Origin: an uncultured Paracoccaceae bacterium
Lineage (GTDB): Bacteria; Pseudomonadota; Alphaproteobacteria; Rhodobacterales; Rhodobacteraceae
Direction of reading: 5' to 3'
NCBI GenBank assembly: GCA_938028765.1
Contig: CALIZF010000045.1
Coordinates: 1 to 61,519 of the forward strand
DNA length: 61,519 bases
Part shown: positions 59,123-61,519 of the stretch, one piece after another
Layout of the letters: every line of letters begins with the position of its first letter
How positions within the stretch are numbered: position 1 is the first letter of the stretch
Program-made: the position numbers and the translations under genes
The notes under the pieces: generated by a model
Told to the model about the DNA's origin: nothing
Databases searched by the model: none
The model's input: the letters and a program-made list of their open reading frames with translations, nothing else

Positions 59123-59163
59123 GTCGCCATTGTCGCGCCATTGGTCCGAGCGACAATGGCGAC
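59123..59163 (+). repeat. hairpin element copy 1 (in IS256 transposase)
   Basis: Perfect 14-bp stem GTCGCCATTGTCGC (59123-59136) and GCGACAATGGCGAC (59150-59163) around the 13-nt loop GCCATTGGTCCGA (59137-59149). It lies exactly where the transposase frame changes, between IVIFD and RVKIRD; the net insertion is about 37 nt (+1). GACG flanks both sides (59119-59122 and 59161-59164). The loop matches three other copies. Confidence 0.85.
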
Positions 59164-59427
59164 GCGGGTGAAGATCCGCGACGCGGGCAGCCGGATGGTC
59201 GAGAACAAGGCGGTTTATATTGCCCTCGGCGTCACCCGAGACGGGGAGCGCGAGGTTCTGGGCCTTTGGATAGCCGACAATGAAGGGGCCAAGTTTTGGC
59301 TGTCGGTGATGAACGAGCTGCGCAACAGGGGCGTCCAGGACATCCTGATCGCGGTCGTGGACGGGCTGAGGGCTTCCCGGAGGCGATCACAGCGGCCTTC
59401 CCGGATACCATGGTCCAGACCTGCGTT

Positions 59428-59466
59428 CGCCAATGTCTCTCGGACCATTGGCGTTCCATTGGCTCA
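59428..59466 (-). repeat. hairpin element copy 2 (in IS256 transposase, reverse)
   Basis: On the minus strand the core is GCCAATGGAAC, loop GCCAATGGTCCGA (59452-59440), then GAGACATTGGC. The outer GCCAATG/CATTGGC pairs; the inner stem is imperfect. In the transposase it adds about 13 codons in frame between QTCV and HLIRHSMNF, a segment with no counterpart in IS256 relatives. Compared with copy 1 it matches at about 30 of 39 positions in the same orientation. Confidence 0.8.
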
Positions 59467-60274
59467 CTCCATCTGATCCGGCATTCCATGAACTTCTGCA
59501 GCTGGAAGGACCGCAAGGCCCAATCGTCGGGAAAACAGTCCCCCGGGGGCTGTTGAAGAAGTCGTTTCAGGCCGACGCCGGATTTGGTCGGGCCGCGCGC
59601 AGTTCGATGATCGAACAGAGCAACAGCATCACAGCCGCCGCCAGCTTTTTGAGGTTCATCGCGATGGCGGTCATCAGAGCCTGGATTTTCATGTTTTCGA
59701 GCCCTCTGCGGATGGCTCTGGCAAGTCCGTGGAGCGTCTTTGCGGTACCGTGCGCGCCTTCGACCTGCCATCGGTGGCGGGTGTAGATCGCGTGGTCGTC
59801 TTCACCCCATGCCGCGCGTTTGCGCCGGGCGCGCAGGATGGCCGCGTGGTTGGTGACGATATGCACCCGGCGGGATGGCCCGCCCTGGGGCAGGCATTGC
59901 GCCTTGAGAGGGCAGCGCGCGCAGTCGCGCCGGTCAGCGCGATACCATCGGCCGGATTTCGTGCTGTTGCGGGGGGTGAGCCGCTTCTTCGCCGGACATC
60001 GGACCACATCGTGGTGGGGATCGACCTTGAACCGTTCGGTCGGAAAGCCCTGCGCCCCTTTGCGGCGGGGGGCGCGAAGGGGCGGGATGACGGCTTCGAT
60101 CTGTCGGTCTTCAAGGGCGGCGTAAACCCGGCCCACACCGTAGATCGTGTCCGCCGTGATCCGGTCAGGGGTAGCCCCAAGCGTTTCTTCGATAACGCCC
60201 AGGCGCTCGGTGAACCGGCCCGTGTCATGTTCCTCGCCCGTGACGATCTCCACGTCCACCACGACGCCCGCGTC

Positions 60275-60310
60275 CGGCATCGGCCTCGGACCGATGGCGG
60301 CCAGATGCCG
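60275..60310 (-). repeat. hairpin element copy 4 (in IS1182 transposase)
   Basis: Minus strand: GGCATCTGGCC, loop GCCATCGGTCCGA (60298-60286), GGCCGATGCC. The stem pairs completely except for one bulged base. It separates transposase frames 2 and 3 between TAVDG and AGVVVDV, with a net length change of +1 modulo 3. GGACG occurs on both sides of the insertion; removing one unit between them (43 nt) restores the frame. Confidence 0.83.
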
Positions 60311-60705
60311 AACCGTCCACGGCCGTGTGCTGCTTGTAGGCCGGGCGCAGCGGCGCCTTGGACGATGTCGCCATGGTCGCGTCCGGGTCGGTGCGGCAGA
60401 GCTTCTTGAACTTCCCGCTGGTGCGCGCATCCCGCTCGGCGTCGTTGGCGTCCTCGACCGCATCGAGATGGCGCGCAACCAGCGCGTCCATGCTGACATT
60501 CGCCCGGATCAGACTGGCGTCGATGTGGACGGTCTCGGCAGAAACCAGTCCCGCCGCCTGGCATTGCTGCACGACACGCGTGAAGACGAGCCGGAACATG
60601 TCTTCGCCCCAGCGCTGACGTATACGCGTCAGCGAAGAATGATCCGGCAGCGCCTCGTGCAGCGCGTAGCCGATGAACCAGCGGATCGCGAGATTGACCT
60701 CTTGC

Positions 60706-60738
60706 GGGCATCCCCTCGAACCGGTGGCGGGGATGCCC
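60706..60738 (-). repeat. hairpin element copy 3 (in IS1182 transposase)
   Basis: Perfect 10-bp stem GGGCATCCCC and GGGGATGCCC around loop GCCACCGGTTCGA (60728-60716 on the minus strand). It falls exactly at the break between transposase frames 1 and 2 (after HDRRLLR, before VNLAIRWF), adding about 35 nt. The stem sequence is unlike those of copies 1 and 2, but the loop differs from theirs by only three bases. Confidence 0.84.
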
Positions 60739-61519
60739 TCACACGCAGAAGCCGCCGGTCATGCACGATGCCGAGCAGGAAGCCCGCCAGCATCAGCCGC
60801 ACGGCGACCTCGGGATCGATGCCGGGGCGACCGTTGTCAGCGCTATAAAGCGCGGCCACTTCAGCGCGAAGCCACCCAAGGTCGAGAACCTGATCGATCC
60901 TCACCAGCACATGGTCGTCGGGGATCAGACCCCGCAACGACCCGGTGATGAACAATTCCAGTTGCCCGCGCTCCTTGCGACCCAGCACCGAAGCCTCCTA
61001 TCCATCTATAAACAAAGTGAATCAGAGGCACAGGGCTTTTTCAACAGCCCCCCCCGGACTGTTTTCTGACCCTCCTCATACCGCCGATCTGTGCCCGATC
61101 TACCAGGCCCCGACGGCCGAAGAGGCCGCCCGTCAGCTCGACGGGTTCGAGGAGAAATGGGCTGGGAAATACCCCTCTATCGCCCCGGCCTGGCGCCGGG
61201 CGTGGGCCGAGGTGATACCGTTCTTTGCCTTCAGTGCGGCGATCCGGAAGATCATCTACACCACCAACGCCGTGGAGTCGCTCAACCGGGTGCTCAAGAA
61301 GACGCTGAAAACAAAGGGCTCCTTCCCGACCGAGGAGGCCGCGACCAAGCTGATCTACCTGGCCATCCGCAACTTCGAAAAGGGCGGCCGCGCGGTTCGC
61401 GAATGGGTTGCGGCCCGCAATCAGCTGGCCATAATGTTCACCGGGCGTTTCGACGCCTGACCGTATCTGAAAACTGCATGGGCCTCATCAGATACACAGA
61501 GTTTCAGACACTCCCGCCC

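Larger units (their letters stand above)
59567..60988 (-). pseudogene. IS1182-family transposase, disrupted by two hairpin elements
   Basis: GTG start at 60988. Frame 1 encodes LGRKERGQLELFITGSLRGL through GFLLGIVHDRRLLR; frame 2 (after copy 3) encodes VNLAIRWFIGYALHEALPDH through APLRPAYKQHTAVDG; frame 3 (after copy 4) encodes AGVVVDVEIVTGEEHDTGRF through KTLHGLARAIRRGLENMKIQ to the stop at 59567. These match IS1182 transposases end to end with no other break, so the two hairpin insertions are the only visible defects. The C-terminal DDE domain is complete. Confidence 0.86.
59531..61066 (-). mobile_element. IS1182-like (IS5-superfamily type) insertion sequence
   Basis: Inverted ends: left GAAAACAGTC (59531-59540), then a G/C run and GGCTGTTGAAGAAGTC; right, read on the other strand, GAAAACAGTC then GGGGCTGTTGAAAAAGCC. 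The two ends differ mainly by three bases in the C/G run. About 1.54 kb, carrying one broken transposase gene on the minus strand. It lies inside the IS256 transposase gene. No target duplication is visible (flanks TCGG and TGAC), so the outer limits may be off by up to about ten bases. Confidence 0.8.
58615..61460 (+). pseudogene. IS256-family transposase, multiply disrupted
   Basis: DDE (mutator-like) transposase. The pieces are: 58615-59121 (MTISNALLDELLKGC to YPIVIFD, first catalytic Asp); 59159 to about 59371 in another frame (RVKIRDAGSRMVENKAVYIA to VVDGL, second Asp); 59372 to about 59523 after a one-base deletion (AAGGGC expected, AGGGC present) with a 39-nt in-frame insertion; then, beyond the nested IS, 61083-61460 (PIYQAPTAEEAARQ, TTNAVESLNR with the catalytic Glu). 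The first frameshift and the in-frame insertion are caused by related hairpin elements. Confidence 0.87.
58552..61515 (+). mobile_element. IS256-family insertion sequence with nested IS1182-like element
   Basis: Terminal inverted repeats: left AGTGTCCGGCCTTCTG plus TGTATCTG (58555-58578) against right (complement of 61489-61512) AGTGTCTGAAACTCTG plus TGTATCTG, 19/24 identical, with outer GAG/GGG. A transposase gene starts at 58615 behind GAGGAG. The element is split by another IS at about 59531-61066, so its own length is about 1.43 kb, which is normal for IS256. It is inserted in a cyclopropane synthase gene with an 8-bp duplication. It probably cannot transpose on its own because the transposase is broken at several places. 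Confidence 0.88.

Noticed and set aside
60716..60728. GGTTCGA in hairpin copy 3 looks like a tRNA T loop
   Set aside because: The other copies have GGTCCGA, the loop is 13 nt and no cloverleaf surrounds it, so it is not a tRNA fragment.
59123..60738. Hairpins as integron attC sites or REP sequences
   Set aside because: attC sites need conserved R boxes with variable loops and an integrase context; REP elements are intergenic. Here the loop is constant and the sites are inside transposase genes.
59527..61070. Target-site duplication of the IS1182-like element
   Set aside because: Flanks TCGG and TGAC do not match, and no longer duplicate could be found near either end.

Overview
The window looks like chromosome of a very GC-rich alphaproteobacterium of the Rhodobacteraceae/Paracoccaceae type. 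Supporting signs are a Rhodobacter-type porin, the gene order holA-lptE-leuS-DUF3576 lipoprotein, an XRE/ScfR-type short-chain acyl regulator, the alphaproteobacterial threonine dehydrogenase variant, a 2-aminobenzoyl-CoA cluster, and dense operons with 1-4 bp start/stop overlaps. No species can be named from the sequence alone.

Layout: 1-3847 holds a TRAP-transporter/SDR/GST catabolic locus with a divergent GntR regulator; its dctM is cut short at the left edge. 4077-9497 holds tRNA-Arg, an orphan histidine kinase, rpmH-rnpA-yidD, ttcA and a frameshifted GGDEF/EAL gene. 9532-19936 holds zapE, then a tightly overlapping operon for aerobic 2-aminobenzoate (anthranilate) breakdown through CoA thioesters, with a divergent thiolase and a probable MarR operator between them. 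20034-30044 holds a flavoprotein, an ScfR-like regulator, hisBH, a gamma-glutamylpolyamine synthetase-like/aminotransferase pair, and a threonine-to-glycine operon (kbl, a cysteine-synthase-like gene, tdh). 30099-36097 holds DUF1643, a haloacetate-dehalogenase-like hydrolase, an aldehyde dehydrogenase, a sulfotransferase-like protein and a secreted RTX protein.

36284-57539 is mostly housekeeping: argG, ilvA, an Hpt protein facing a response-regulator/PP2C phosphatase, two Nudix proteins, hslO, cca, two paired ABC exporters, an RNA methyltransferase, a bacterial voltage-gated sodium channel, an L,D-transpeptidase lipoprotein, GST, holA, lptE, leuS, a porin and a YggS protein.

The right end (57614-61519) is accessory. 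A cyclopropane-fatty-acid synthase gene is cut by an IS256-family element (8-bp target duplication partly visible), and an IS1182-like element sits inside that IS. Both transposase genes are broken. Three of the breaks, plus one in-frame insertion, fall exactly on short hairpins. The four hairpins share a 13-nt loop, GCCAHYGGTYCGA, while their stems differ but stay paired. This apparently new family of miniature structured insertion elements is the most striking signal in the window. Several convergent gene pairs also share hairpins that contain one or both stop codons.
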